From Acidobacteriota bacterium (GTDB taxonomy: Bacteria > Acidobacteriota > Blastocatellia > Pyrinomonadales > Pyrinomonadaceae), in assembly GCA_019639155.1 (NCBI GenBank), contig JAHBSJ010000004.1, forward strand, positions 186,001 through 250,000: 64,000 bases of DNA, written 5' to 3'. The notes below the pieces were generated by a model. That model worked only from the letters and a program-made list of their open reading frames with translations. It made no database searches and had not been told where the DNA came from. Positions 34,672 to 42,351 of this stretch are shown here, piece after piece (positions within the stretch are counted from its first letter, which is position 1; every line of letters begins with the position of its first letter). The translations under genes were made by a program, and so were the position numbers.

Positions 34672-37311
34672 ATGAATCGATCAAGGATCCTGCTCATATC
34701 TTCGTTCCTGGTACTCGGGCTTCTTTCCAACGCACTTCCGTGCGGCCCCGGATATGTTTCGCCGATCTTCGATACGAACAAATCGCCTGAAAGGCCTTTT
34801 TCTAATTACGCCTCGGGACAACTCGGCATAATCAAGCCGAGTTTCAGACGCTCTGTCCTTTTCGCGGCATACAGGCATATCAACGGCGGCGGACTGAACG
34901 GAGCCGAGCAGGCGGCGATGGTGGACGTGTGGCGTGCGGAATTTGAAAATCGAGAATTTGCGGATCTGAGTATTGACGACGCCGTCAGAGCATGGATAGC
35001 GAGGCGTGCGGAAGTAGTGCCAAAAGAACAGCCTGTACCTGAAATATATGCCGAGCGACGTTGGGGCGGCTATGAGTTCTTTCCAAACTGCACAAAAAAT
35101 GCGTTCGAGACCGCGCTTGAGACATTGAATTCCCGCGTCGCGGCCAACGGCAGCACCGATCCGAATGTCCAGAACTGGATACGTGCACAGGATGCCGTGT
35201 TTTTGAATTGTTCCGAGGGCAAGACCCCGCCGGAGGAAGCTCCCGCAGGGGCTCCTGAGTGGCTGCAGAAGGACCGTGCGTATCAACTGGCCGCCGCAGA
35301 TTTTTATTCGATGGATTTCCGCTCCGCACGGAGCCGTTTTGAGGCAATTGCTGAAGACACAGCATCGCCTTGGGCAGAGACTGCCGATTATCTGGTCGGC
35401 CGCACGCTGATCCGACAGGCCAGCCTTTCGCGGTCCAAAGACGCATCCGAACGGCTGTATGAAGAAGCCGAAACGCATCTGCAGAGGATAGCTTCCCGCG
35501 GCGGCAAGTTCGGCTTTCCCGCTGAGAAGCTCATCTCGCTGATCCGATATCGAACGCAGCCGCGCGAACGCGTGCAGGAACTCGCCGGCAAGCTCGCCGG
35601 AGCCGGCGGCGGCGATGGATTTCGCCAGGACGTGATCGATTACATTTGGCTTGTGGACCGATTCACGAGCGAGTCGCTGGAGGCCGAAGAAGCGCGCAAG
35701 AAGAAAGAAAGCGGCGAAAAGCCCGAGCCGTCGCCCGCCTCTACACCCGAAACGACGCCGACACCGAAAGAAGGCGAGATACAGATATTCTTTAGCAATG
35801 AGGACTTTTCAAAAAGCTGGACGATCTTTGTCCGCGCCGATGCTTCGGACGAAGAGGCACTTGCAGAGGCCGAGCGTGTTGCCGGCCAGCGGCTGACCGA
35901 AGATATGCGAAAACGCGTGATCGAAGGCCGCAAAGAAGGCTACTCGGGGCGCATCCGCGATACGAATAGCGGCGGTTACGAAGGCCGCTATTGGGGCGAC
36001 GAGGCATTGACGCCGGGACTTGTCCCCGATTTGTTGCGTCGCAGCGAAATGACCGATTGGATCCTCAACTACCAGATGAAGAGCCCCGCTTCGTACCAAT
36101 ATGCAGTGGCACGTTTTCGCGAAACAGGCGGCGAACACTGGCTCGCAGCGGCCATTTCAAAGGCCGAACGGTCTTCGCCGGAGCTCAGGCGGATGCTTGA
36201 AGCCGCCGAAAATGCGAACCGTACATCGGCTGCCTACACGACCATTGCCTATCACGCGGCAAGGCTTTATCTGGACCTCGGCCGCGACGGCGATGCCCGC
36301 AGACTCATCGACGGCATGCTGGCGTCCGGCGACCTTCTGAATGCTTCGGCAAGAAACTCGTTCCTTGAACTCAAACTAACAACGACGGATACGATGGACG
36401 ATTTCCTTCGTTACTCGGTCCGAACCGCGTTCAACTTTGATTTCAGCGGCACGACCGGAACCATCGAGGACATCATCGCCGAGCAGAATTCCTTCTTCGA
36501 TCCTGAATATGACAAGGAGGGCCGCGAGGCATATGAGGCGAACATCGAGCAGCAATACGGCAAATATCGTTTGTACGAGAACCGACAGCTATTGGACGAC
36601 CGGACCATCGAATCCCTGAATCACCATTTCCCGACCGCTTTGATGCTCCAGGCGATCAGTTCGCAATATTTGCCTTCATCCGTTCGCGAACGATTTGCGA
36701 TTGCGTCATGGACACGTGCCTGGCTGCTGAATGACGTCGTGTCGATGCGGCGGGCACAGCCGGAGCTAGTGAAATATCGTCCCGATATGAAAGCCGCGCT
36801 CGACGAGATCGCCGCTATACAGTCGCCTGCGGCGCGCGATAACGCTCTGCTCTATTTCGTCATCAAGAATCCGATACTGACGCCCTTCATCGAATCCGGC
36901 ATCGGCAGGCTGGATAATGAATCCGGTGCATGGGACGCTAACGACTGGTGGTGCGAGCCGTATGAAGCTGAGGCAGGTGATGAGAACAGCGAATTTGCGC
37001 CGCCAAAGCCGCCGGGCTTTCTTAAACCTGCGCAAACCACGGCCGCGAAGAACGAACGCAGGCGCTTGAAAGAGATCGGCGATGCGCCCAAATTCCTCGC
37101 TCAACGGGTCATCGCATGGCAGCGCCGCTCACCCGCCGACAAAAATATTCCTGAGGCTCTATATTTGATGATCCAGTCCAACGACTGGAATAAGTGGGGC
37201 TGCGGCGGAAACTACGAACTGCGGAATCAGATGATCGCGATATTGAAACGCAGCTACCCGAATACCGAGTGGGCTGCGAAAATAATAAAAGAGGAAGCCG
37301 AAAGACAGTAA
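34672..37311 (+). CDS. Large exported protein with tetratricopeptide-like helical repeats, function unknown
   Basis: 879 residues. Signal sequence (about 1-21, MNRSRILLISSFLVLGLLSN) followed by LPCGPGYVSPIFD; the Cys at 24 is not in a clean lipobox. The mature part is mostly helical, with TPR-like segments (YQLAAADFYSMDFRSARSRF; YEEAETHLQRIAS; AAYTTIAYHAARLYLDLGRD). A Pro/Thr linker with a run of Pro-Thr repeats (ASTPETTPTPKEGE) lies near 350. Several conserved-looking Trp/Cys pairs occur near the end (NDWWCEPYE; WNKWGCGGNYEL). It has no enzyme motif that I recognise. It is a single gene after the frr terminator, with no obvious Shine-Dalgarno. Confidence 0.75.
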   Translation: MNRSRILLISSFLVLGLLSNALPCGPGYVSPIFDTNKSPERPFSNYASGQLGIIKPSFRRSVLFAAYRHINGGGLNGAEQAAMVDVWRAEFENREFADLSIDDAVRAWIARRAEVVPKEQPVPEIYAERRWGGYEFFPNCTKNAFETALETLNSRVAANGSTDPNVQNWIRAQDAVFLNCSEGKTPPEEAPAGAPEWLQKDRAYQLAAADFYSMDFRSARSRFEAIAEDTASPWAETADYLVGRTLIRQASLSRSKDASERLYEEAETHLQRIASRGGKFGFPAEKLISLIRYRTQPRERVQELAGKLAGAGGGDGFRQDVIDYIWLVDRFTSESLEAEEARKKKESGEKPEPSPASTPETTPTPKEGEIQIFFSNEDFSKSWTIFVRADASDEEALAEAERVAGQRLTEDMRKRVIEGRKEGYSGRIRDTNSGGYEGRYWGDEALTPGLVPDLLRRSEMTDWILNYQMKSPASYQYAVARFRETGGEHWLAAAISKAERSSPELRRMLEAAENANRTSAAYTTIAYHAARLYLDLGRDGDARRLIDGMLASGDLLNASARNSFLELKLTTTDTMDDFLRYSVRTAFNFDFSGTTGTIEDIIAEQNSFFDPEYDKEGREAYEANIEQQYGKYRLYENRQLLDDRTIESLNHHFPTALMLQAISSQYLPSSVRERFAIASWTRAWLLNDVVSMRRAQPELVKYRPDMKAALDEIAAIQSPAARDNALLYFVIKNPILTPFIESGIGRLDNESGAWDANDWWCEPYEAEAGDENSEFAPPKPPGFLKPAQTTAAKNERRRLKEIGDAPKFLAQRVIAWQRRSPADKNIPEALYLMIQSNDWNKWGCGGNYELRNQMIAILKRSYPNTEWAAKIIKEEAERQ

Positions 37312-37319
37312 GCCAGGCG

Positions 37320-37715
37320 TTATTTCGTCTGCTCGCTCTTGGTCTTCAGCAGTTCCTGCTTGAAATCGCGGCAGAGCTTTGCCATCTCTTCCTTGCTCTT
37401 CGTATTCTGCTCGACCGCCTCTCGAATGCTGTCCTTAATACGGTTAAACACGAGATTTTTCGCCGCTTTTGCGACGAAATTGTCATCGGGGTTATTCGCC
37501 TCGGCAGTGATCAGGTCGAGTACCTCATCGCATTCGGGAATGCCTATCTTCGACTCGCCGGTTACCGTATCGACAGCCTTGTCGGTGACGGTCTTGTTGC
37601 CGGACGATGAGCCGCCGCTGCTCGAACCGCCCGAAAACGGATTCATCCAACTGCAGCCCAAAGCGGCAAAAACCACAAATGACAATGCGAAGATCGCTGT
37701 GTAGTTGTTTTTCAT
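37320..37715 (-). CDS. Small lipoprotein, function unknown
   Basis: 131 residues. The lipobox VVFAALGC lies after a charged N-terminus (MKNNYTAIFALSF), so Cys 21 should be lipidated. A Ser/Gly linker (GGSSSGGSSSGNK) precedes a helical domain with two Cys (PECDEVLDLI; KLCRDFKQELL). It is transcribed toward the end of the 34672 gene. Nothing indicates function. Confidence 0.75.
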   Translation of the reverse strand: MKNNYTAIFALSFVVFAALGCSWMNPFSGGSSSGGSSSGNKTVTDKAVDTVTGESKIGIPECDEVLDLITAEANNPDDNFVAKAAKNLVFNRIKDSIREAVEQNTKSKEEMAKLCRDFKQELLKTKSEQTK

Positions 37716-37739
37716 TATCTTTCTTAACGAAACAAAGTG

Positions 37740-40148
37740 CTATCGGGTTCTGTCCAATAGTAGATTCGCAAATTTTTCGATCAGCTTTTTCTGTCCAAAT
37801 CCGGGAAAACTGACCGTCAATTTTGCCGTATCGCCGCTTCCCTCACGCCGCAGTACCAGCCCGCGGCCGTATTTCGCATGAACGACGTATTTTCCGGGCT
37901 CGATTGAATGCGGATCGCGGATCGCGGATCGCGGATCTTTTGAGCCGGCGGCCTTTAGGCGATCATAAGCAGATGGCGTCGAGGCAACAGATCCCGGCGG
38001 CTCCGGCGACGCAGCGCCGCCCTGCCGCATTTTGAAAAACTCTGCTACTGCGTCCGCACTGTCATATGTCTTTCCGGTATAAACGTTTCGCGGTTTCGGC
38101 GGTTCTGCCTCACCGCGAAGGGCCGATACAGCGGCTTTCGCCGCTACTGTGGTCCCGCTGCGAGCGTACGATAGCCACGAAGAGCTGTCCGAAAGGTCGT
38201 CGATCAGTTCCAGCGGCAATTCGTTGAGGAATTGAGAAGGCTCCGCAGCAAATTCGTCGCCATACGTCCGCCGCCGCATCGCGTGCGTCAGGAAAAGCAT
38301 CTTTTCAGCCCGCGTGATCGCCACGTAGGCAAGCCGGCGTTCTTCCTCAAGCTCTTTCTGATCGTGTATCGAACGCGAATGCGGGAAAATGCCGTCCTCG
38401 AGCCCGGCCAGGAATACAACCGGAAACTCAAGGCCTTTCGCCGCGTGAACGGTCATCAGCGTTACTTTCGCGTCGCGATCGTATTTGTCAGTGTCCGACG
38501 CAAGCGCCGCGTGATCGACGAAATCGCGCAGTCCGTTCTCGTCCTGCTTGTCGTAATCGGCGGCGGCATTCGCCAGTTCCTCTAGGTTCTCCAGCCTCGC
38601 GATGGACTCCTCGGTGTCTTCGGCCCGCAGGACGTTGCCATATCCCGTTTCCTCGATCGCGGCGATCACGATCTCCGTAACATGCCGCTCGGAGGAACGC
38701 GGTTCGTTCACTTTGGCTATCAGGCGGTCCATCGTCTCCTTGAATCCGCGGAACGCCTCGCGTGCCCGTGACGTCAGATTCGTCTGTGCGGGAATTTCGC
38801 GGTCCGTCACTGCGATCAAAGCCGTCCACAGCGAACCGCCGCTCAATGCTGCATATCTCTGCAGTTCTTCGAGGCTAGTCTTGCCGATGCCGCGCGGCGG
38901 CGTATTGATGATTCGGAGTATCGCGATATTGTCGAAAGGATTCATCGCCGCTTTCAAATACGCGATTATGTCCTTCACCTCGGCTCGCTCGTAGAATGAA
39001 AAGCCGCCTACGATGTTGTAATCGATACGCTGCCGCCGCAGCGCCTCTTCGAAGAGCCGCGACTGTGCGTTTGTTCGATACAGCACGGCAAACTTCAGCT
39101 TGTCGTCGCGTGCCATCATCTTGTCTATCTGCGTCGCCACGAATCTCGCTTCCCCGTCGCCGTCATACGCCTGATAGTAAAACAGCCGCTCACCACCGTC
39201 GTTCGCCGTCCAGAGTTTTTTCTTTTTCTGGTTTACGTTGTTGCTGATGATCGCGTCCGCCGCGTCGAGTATCGTTTGGGTCGAGCGGTAATTCTGCTCG
39301 AGCAAAATGGTCTTCGCATTCTTGAAATGCTTCTCGAATTCGAGAATATTGCGGATATCTGCCTGCCGAAAACCGTAAATGCTCTGCGCATCGTCGCCGA
39401 CCACGCATACATTTTTTTGCTTTTCGGTAAGCAGATCGATCAGGGCGAACTGCAGTGCATTCGTATCCTGATATTCATCGACGAGGATGTACTTGAAGCG
39501 GTCGTTATATTTTTCGCGGACGTCGCTGCAGCGTTTCAGCAGCCGCACCGCGACGATCAGCAGGTCGTCGAAATCGAGTGCGTTCCCGAGTTTCAGACGC
39601 TTCTCGTAAAGCTCATAAACGGTCGCTATCTGCTGCCGTTTCGAATCGTAAGTATCGATGCGAGCCAAATAGGTTTGCGGGTCGTGGCCGCGGTTCTTTG
39701 CTGAGCTGATGGCGTTGCGGACGTTGCGCGGATTAAGCTGCTTTTCGTCAAAACCGAGATCCTTGATGCACGCTTTTACGACCTTCAGCGAATCGTCCGT
39801 GTCATAGATCGTGAACGACTTCGTATAGCCTTCATCTAGAGATTCGATGTCCTGCCGCAGCAGACGGACGCACAAACTGTGGAACGTCGCGATCAGCGGT
39901 GCGGATTGCAAACGCTGTCCCTGAAGGAGTTTTTCGACACGCTCGCGCATCTCGCCCGCGGCCTTATTCGTAAAGGTGACCGCGAGGATGTTGTGCGGAG
40001 CAACTCCTTTGTCTGCAATAAGATACGCTATGCGGACCGTTATAACACGCGTCTTGCCCGAGCCCGCTCCGGCAAGCACGAGCAGCGGCCCTTCGGTCGT
40101 GGTAACGGCCTCTTTCTGAGGCGGATTGAGTGAAGAAAGCAGATCCAT
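37740..40148 (-). CDS. pcrA: ATP-dependent DNA helicase PcrA/UvrD
   Basis: 802 residues, superfamily 1A. Walker A is LVLAGAGSGKTRVIT. Motif II lies in ILVDEYQDTNALQF. VVGDDAQSIYGFRQADI is motif III, FAVLYRTNAQSR lies in domain 1B, VMTVHAAKG-type motif V reads LMTVHAAKGLEFPVVFLAGL, and motif VI is RLAYVAITRAEK. The C-terminal part (YVVHAKYGRGLVLRREGSGD) is the Tudor-like module that contacts RNA polymerase. It unwinds DNA in repair and at stalled transcription. The linker before the Tudor module contains a 7-bp tandem repeat (37910-37937). Confidence 0.96.
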   Translation of the reverse strand: MDLLSSLNPPQKEAVTTTEGPLLVLAGAGSGKTRVITVRIAYLIADKGVAPHNILAVTFTNKAAGEMRERVEKLLQGQRLQSAPLIATFHSLCVRLLRQDIESLDEGYTKSFTIYDTDDSLKVVKACIKDLGFDEKQLNPRNVRNAISSAKNRGHDPQTYLARIDTYDSKRQQIATVYELYEKRLKLGNALDFDDLLIVAVRLLKRCSDVREKYNDRFKYILVDEYQDTNALQFALIDLLTEKQKNVCVVGDDAQSIYGFRQADIRNILEFEKHFKNAKTILLEQNYRSTQTILDAADAIISNNVNQKKKKLWTANDGGERLFYYQAYDGDGEARFVATQIDKMMARDDKLKFAVLYRTNAQSRLFEEALRRQRIDYNIVGGFSFYERAEVKDIIAYLKAAMNPFDNIAILRIINTPPRGIGKTSLEELQRYAALSGGSLWTALIAVTDREIPAQTNLTSRAREAFRGFKETMDRLIAKVNEPRSSERHVTEIVIAAIEETGYGNVLRAEDTEESIARLENLEELANAAADYDKQDENGLRDFVDHAALASDTDKYDRDAKVTLMTVHAAKGLEFPVVFLAGLEDGIFPHSRSIHDQKELEEERRLAYVAITRAEKMLFLTHAMRRRTYGDEFAAEPSQFLNELPLELIDDLSDSSSWLSYARSGTTVAAKAAVSALRGEAEPPKPRNVYTGKTYDSADAVAEFFKMRQGGAASPEPPGSVASTPSAYDRLKAAGSKDPRSAIRDPHSIEPGKYVVHAKYGRGLVLRREGSGDTAKLTVSFPGFGQKKLIEKFANLLLDRTR
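37910..37937. repeat. Perfect 7-bp tandem repeat within the pcrA-type gene
   Basis: Four exact copies of GCGGATC on the plus strand, encoding DPRSAIRDP on the minus strand. Because the unit is 7 bases, loss or gain of one copy shifts the frame and would remove the C-terminal Tudor-like module. Confidence 0.9.
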
Positions 40149-40231
40149 CGGAATCTATTAACAGTGGGTCAACACGGACTGACGCAAATAATCACATCTG
40201 AGCCCATCGGCGTTCATCTGTGGTAAGACAC
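40149..40231. repeat. Intergenic short repeat between helicase and hydrolase genes
   Basis: A phrase ACACGGACTGACGC...GAGCCCATCGGCGTTCATCTGTGGT, AT- and CA-rich, resembling other short intergenic repeats in this window. No gene is visible here. Confidence 0.35.
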
Positions 40232-40789
40232 TCATTTTATCAATGCCTGCATCGCCTTGAATTGTTCGTGCCGGGCGTCGCGCATCAGTTCAAAGAACGC
40301 CATCTCGATCGACGACGAAATCGCTCCGCTGCGACGCATTTTTTCCAGGCCGATCAACCGGTTGTATTCGAACCGCGACGACACGCAGTCGCTCAAAATA
40401 TGTACCTGAAAGCCGTGATCGAGCAGATCGTGGACGGTCTGATTCACGCAAACGTGCGTCTCGATGCCGCATACGGCGACCTGTTCTACACCGAGTTCAC
40501 GCAGCTTTTCAACGAACTGCGAAGCACCGCACGAACTAAAGGCGGTCTTCTCGTAAACCTCGAAGTTATAAGGCAGCACACGGCGAATTTCCTCGGCTGT
40601 GTGCCCAAGGCCTTTTGGATATTGCTCGGTCACGAGAACCGGCAGGCCAAGTATTTGAAAGCCCTGCACCGCGACAGACGCACGCACGGCGATCGTCTCG
40701 AAATCCGGTATCGCCTTGCGAAAACTTTCCTGTACATCAATGACGGCAAGAGCCGCTTTTTGCGGATCTAGCAGATCGGAATGCGGCAT
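40232..40789 (-). CDS. Isochorismatase-family cysteine hydrolase
   Basis: 185 residues. The Asp nucleophile partner lies in AALAVIDVQESF, Lys in the YEKTAFSSCG segment, and the catalytic Cys in AVCGIETHVCVNQTVHDLLD (IETHVC). This triad (Asp-Lys-Cys) marks the nicotinamidase/isochorismatase superfamily. It has GIETHVC rather than the nicotinamidase G-C-x2-T pattern, so it is more like the YcaC/unknown-substrate group. Cytoplasmic. The start overlaps a small upstream gene (TGAAATG). Confidence 0.85.
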   Translation of the reverse strand: MPHSDLLDPQKAALAVIDVQESFRKAIPDFETIAVRASVAVQGFQILGLPVLVTEQYPKGLGHTAEEIRRVLPYNFEVYEKTAFSSCGASQFVEKLRELGVEQVAVCGIETHVCVNQTVHDLLDHGFQVHILSDCVSSRFEYNRLIGLEKMRRSGAISSSIEMAFFELMRDARHEQFKAMQALIK

Positions 40790-40790
40790 T

Positions 40791-40955
40791 TCAGGCGTTT
40801 GTCTCCTTAGCCTTTTTCTGCTCGCGTTCTGCCTTTTCCCGCATTTCTTTCTTGTACGTTTTGAAGAAGAAATAGACCGAGACCGCGCAGATGACCAAGA
40901 TCAGGATCATCATCGCAACAATAAAATAAATTTCAGCAAGACCGGCACCGGGCAT
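40791..40955 (-). CDS. Small single-pass membrane protein, 54 residues
   Basis: The ATG at 40955 opens MPGAGLAEIYFIVAMMILIL, one hydrophobic helix (about 10-31), then a strongly charged Lys/Glu tail (KTYKKEMREKAEREQKKAK). The stop (TGA) is followed by A and then the next ATG, so the small gene and the hydrolase gene are almost certainly one transcript. There is no family match I recognise. It looks like a real protein because hydrophobicity is focused and the frame is closed cleanly. Confidence 0.65.
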   Translation of the reverse strand: MPGAGLAEIYFIVAMMILILVICAVSVYFFFKTYKKEMREKAEREQKKAKETNA

Positions 40956-40979
40956 GGTTCTAGTCTAAAGGCTGACGCC

Positions 40980-41102
40980 CTAACTCTCAAATGAACCTGT
41001 CTTGAAGCCCGGGGATCGCGGAATGCGGAAGCGGATCTGGAGCCTAGAGAATGGCTATGAAATGCTGACTGCTCACTGCTCGCTGCTAACTGCTCACTGT
41101 CC
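40980..41102. repeat. Repeat-rich spacer before the thioesterase gene
   Basis: Direct repeats of the type ACTGCTCACTG and CTGCTAACTGCTCACTGT, plus GCGGATCTGGAG. No coding frame. The spacer lies downstream of the thioesterase gene (minus) and upstream of the small membrane gene. Confidence 0.5.
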
Positions 41103-41546
41103 TCAGCTTGGCGCTTTATCCGGCGGGAACGACCGCTCTTCACTGAGCAGCAAGCGGTCGCGGTAAAATTCCGGCAGCGATTTCACTTTCTTGTTCCGGT
41201 CGGTCACGACGTGCATGGTCTCGCCTTCAGCGACCAAAGTGTCGTCGGCAGACCTGTAAACTTCATAAAAGAACCGCAGACTGCGGCTTCGAACCTCGGC
41301 GACACGCGTGCGGATCGTCAGAACGTCTTCATAGTATGCCGGCGATTTGAAGCGGCAATAGGTTTCGGCGACGACCAGCAGTGAATCGCCGTCTGTTTCC
41401 ATTTCCTTATACGAAAAACCGCGTGCCCTGCAGAGGTCGCTGCGGGCGGCTTCGAACCAGATTACGTAGTTGGAATGATGGGCGATGCCCATTTGGTCGG
41501 TTTCGGCGTACCGGACGCGTATTTCGGTCTCGTGCCAGCCGTCCAT
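41103..41546 (-). CDS. Acyl-CoA thioesterase, 4-hydroxybenzoyl-CoA thioesterase/YbgC-like
   Basis: 147 residues, hotdog fold. The active-site region is RVRYAETDQMGIAHHSNYVI, with Asp in Y-x-E/D-T-D-Q, the YbgC signature. The remainder (DSLLVVAETYCRFKSPAYYE; VRSRSLRFFYEVYR) fits the family. It hydrolyses short or aromatic acyl-CoA thioesters in the cytoplasm; the exact substrate is unclear. In many bacteria YbgC lies near Tol-Pal genes, but none is visible here. Confidence 0.9.
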   Translation of the reverse strand: MDGWHETEIRVRYAETDQMGIAHHSNYVIWFEAARSDLCRARGFSYKEMETDGDSLLVVAETYCRFKSPAYYEDVLTIRTRVAEVRSRSLRFFYEVYRSADDTLVAEGETMHVVTDRNKKVKSLPEFYRDRLLLSEERSFPPDKAPS

Positions 41547-41553
41547 AAGGTGT

Positions 41554-41606
41554 TCAGAGTTACGCGTTTACGCGTGAACGCTCAGAGTTACGCGTTTACG
41601 CGTGAA
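41554..41606. repeat. 28-bp tandem repeat with palindromic core
   Basis: Two copies of TCAGAGTTACGCGTTTACGC followed by GTGAA, at 41554-41578 and 41582-41606. The core ACGCGT TT ACGCGT is a near palindrome. It lies between the thioesterase start and tRNA-Gln. Confidence 0.8.
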
Positions 41607-41637
41607 AACGGCTAAAGCCGTCACTCTCAACAAAAAT

Positions 41638-41711
41638 TGGCTGGGAGACAGGGATTCGAACCCCGATAGGCAGATCCAGAGACTGCAGTCCTACCATTAG
41701 ACGATCTCCCA
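41638..41711 (-). tRNA. tRNA-Gln (anticodon CUG)
   Basis: Minus strand: acceptor TGGGAGA pairs with TCTCCCA, then G73 and an encoded CCA. D-arm GTC...GAC with loop TAATGGTAG, anticodon arm GCAGT-CTCTGGA-TCTGC (anticodon CTG, reads CAG), and T-arm CGGGG-TTCGAAT-CCCTG. The U1-A72 pair and G73 are tRNA-Gln identity features. A T-rich run follows as possible termination. A second tRNA-Gln lies at 51854. Confidence 0.93.
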
Positions 41712-41722
41712 GCGCTATTAAT

Positions 41723-41752
41723 AATTTACTTTTCGAGGCCTCAGATTGTCAA
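41723..41752 (-). promoter_or_regulatory. Promoter for tRNA-Gln (CUG)
   Basis: Minus strand TTGACA (41747-41752, perfect), an 18-base spacer and TAAATT (41723-41728), ending 11 bases before the mature tRNA 5' end. Confidence 0.6.
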
Positions 41753-41835
41753 CATCTGCACTTCGCTAAACGGGCACTTCGCTTCGCGTAAATGCTAGAA
41801 TCTATTCAAGCTAGACACTTTCGGTCACGCACTTT

Positions 41836-42294
41836 ATGTCGGCAGAAAAGGACATCGTAACCAACAGGCTCGCCTTTCACGAGTATCACATCCTCGACAA
41901 ATTCGAGGCCGGGGCTGCATTGGTCGGCACCGAGGTAAAGAGCATCATGGCGGGCCGCATCCAGCTTAAAGAATCATATGTCGCCATCAAGGACGGCGAA
42001 GTTTGGCTGTTCGGTGCGAACGTCTCACAATATTCCCACGGCAACATCAACAATCACGATCCGCTGCGGCCGAGGAAGCTGCTGCTGCACCGCCGCGAGA
42101 TAGAAAAATTGCAGAAAGAAACGATGCAGAAAGGCATGACGCTGGTCGTGACGCGGATCTATTGGAAGAACGGTCGTATCAAATTCGAGATCGGGGTGGC
42201 AAAGGGCAAGAAACTTTACGATAAACGCGAAACTGAAATGAAGCGTACCATCGCGAAAGAGACGCAGGCTGAGTTGAAACAAAGACTGCGTTAA
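41836..42294 (+). CDS. smpB: tmRNA-binding protein SmpB
   Basis: 152 residues. NRLAFHEYHILDKFEAGAAL, GTEVKSIMAGRIQLKESYVA and the GEVWLFGANVSQYSHGNINN region are diagnostic. The tail KGKKLYDKRETEMKRTIAKE is the basic helix that enters the mRNA channel during trans-translation. No tmRNA was seen in the window. Confidence 0.97.
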   Translation: MSAEKDIVTNRLAFHEYHILDKFEAGAALVGTEVKSIMAGRIQLKESYVAIKDGEVWLFGANVSQYSHGNINNHDPLRPRKLLLHRREIEKLQKETMQKGMTLVVTRIYWKNGRIKFEIGVAKGKKLYDKRETEMKRTIAKETQAELKQRLR

Positions 42295-42351
42295 GTTTAA
42301 GATAAAGGGTCGTCTATTTTTAGCTAAAATCACTATTTTTACGAGGTGTTG

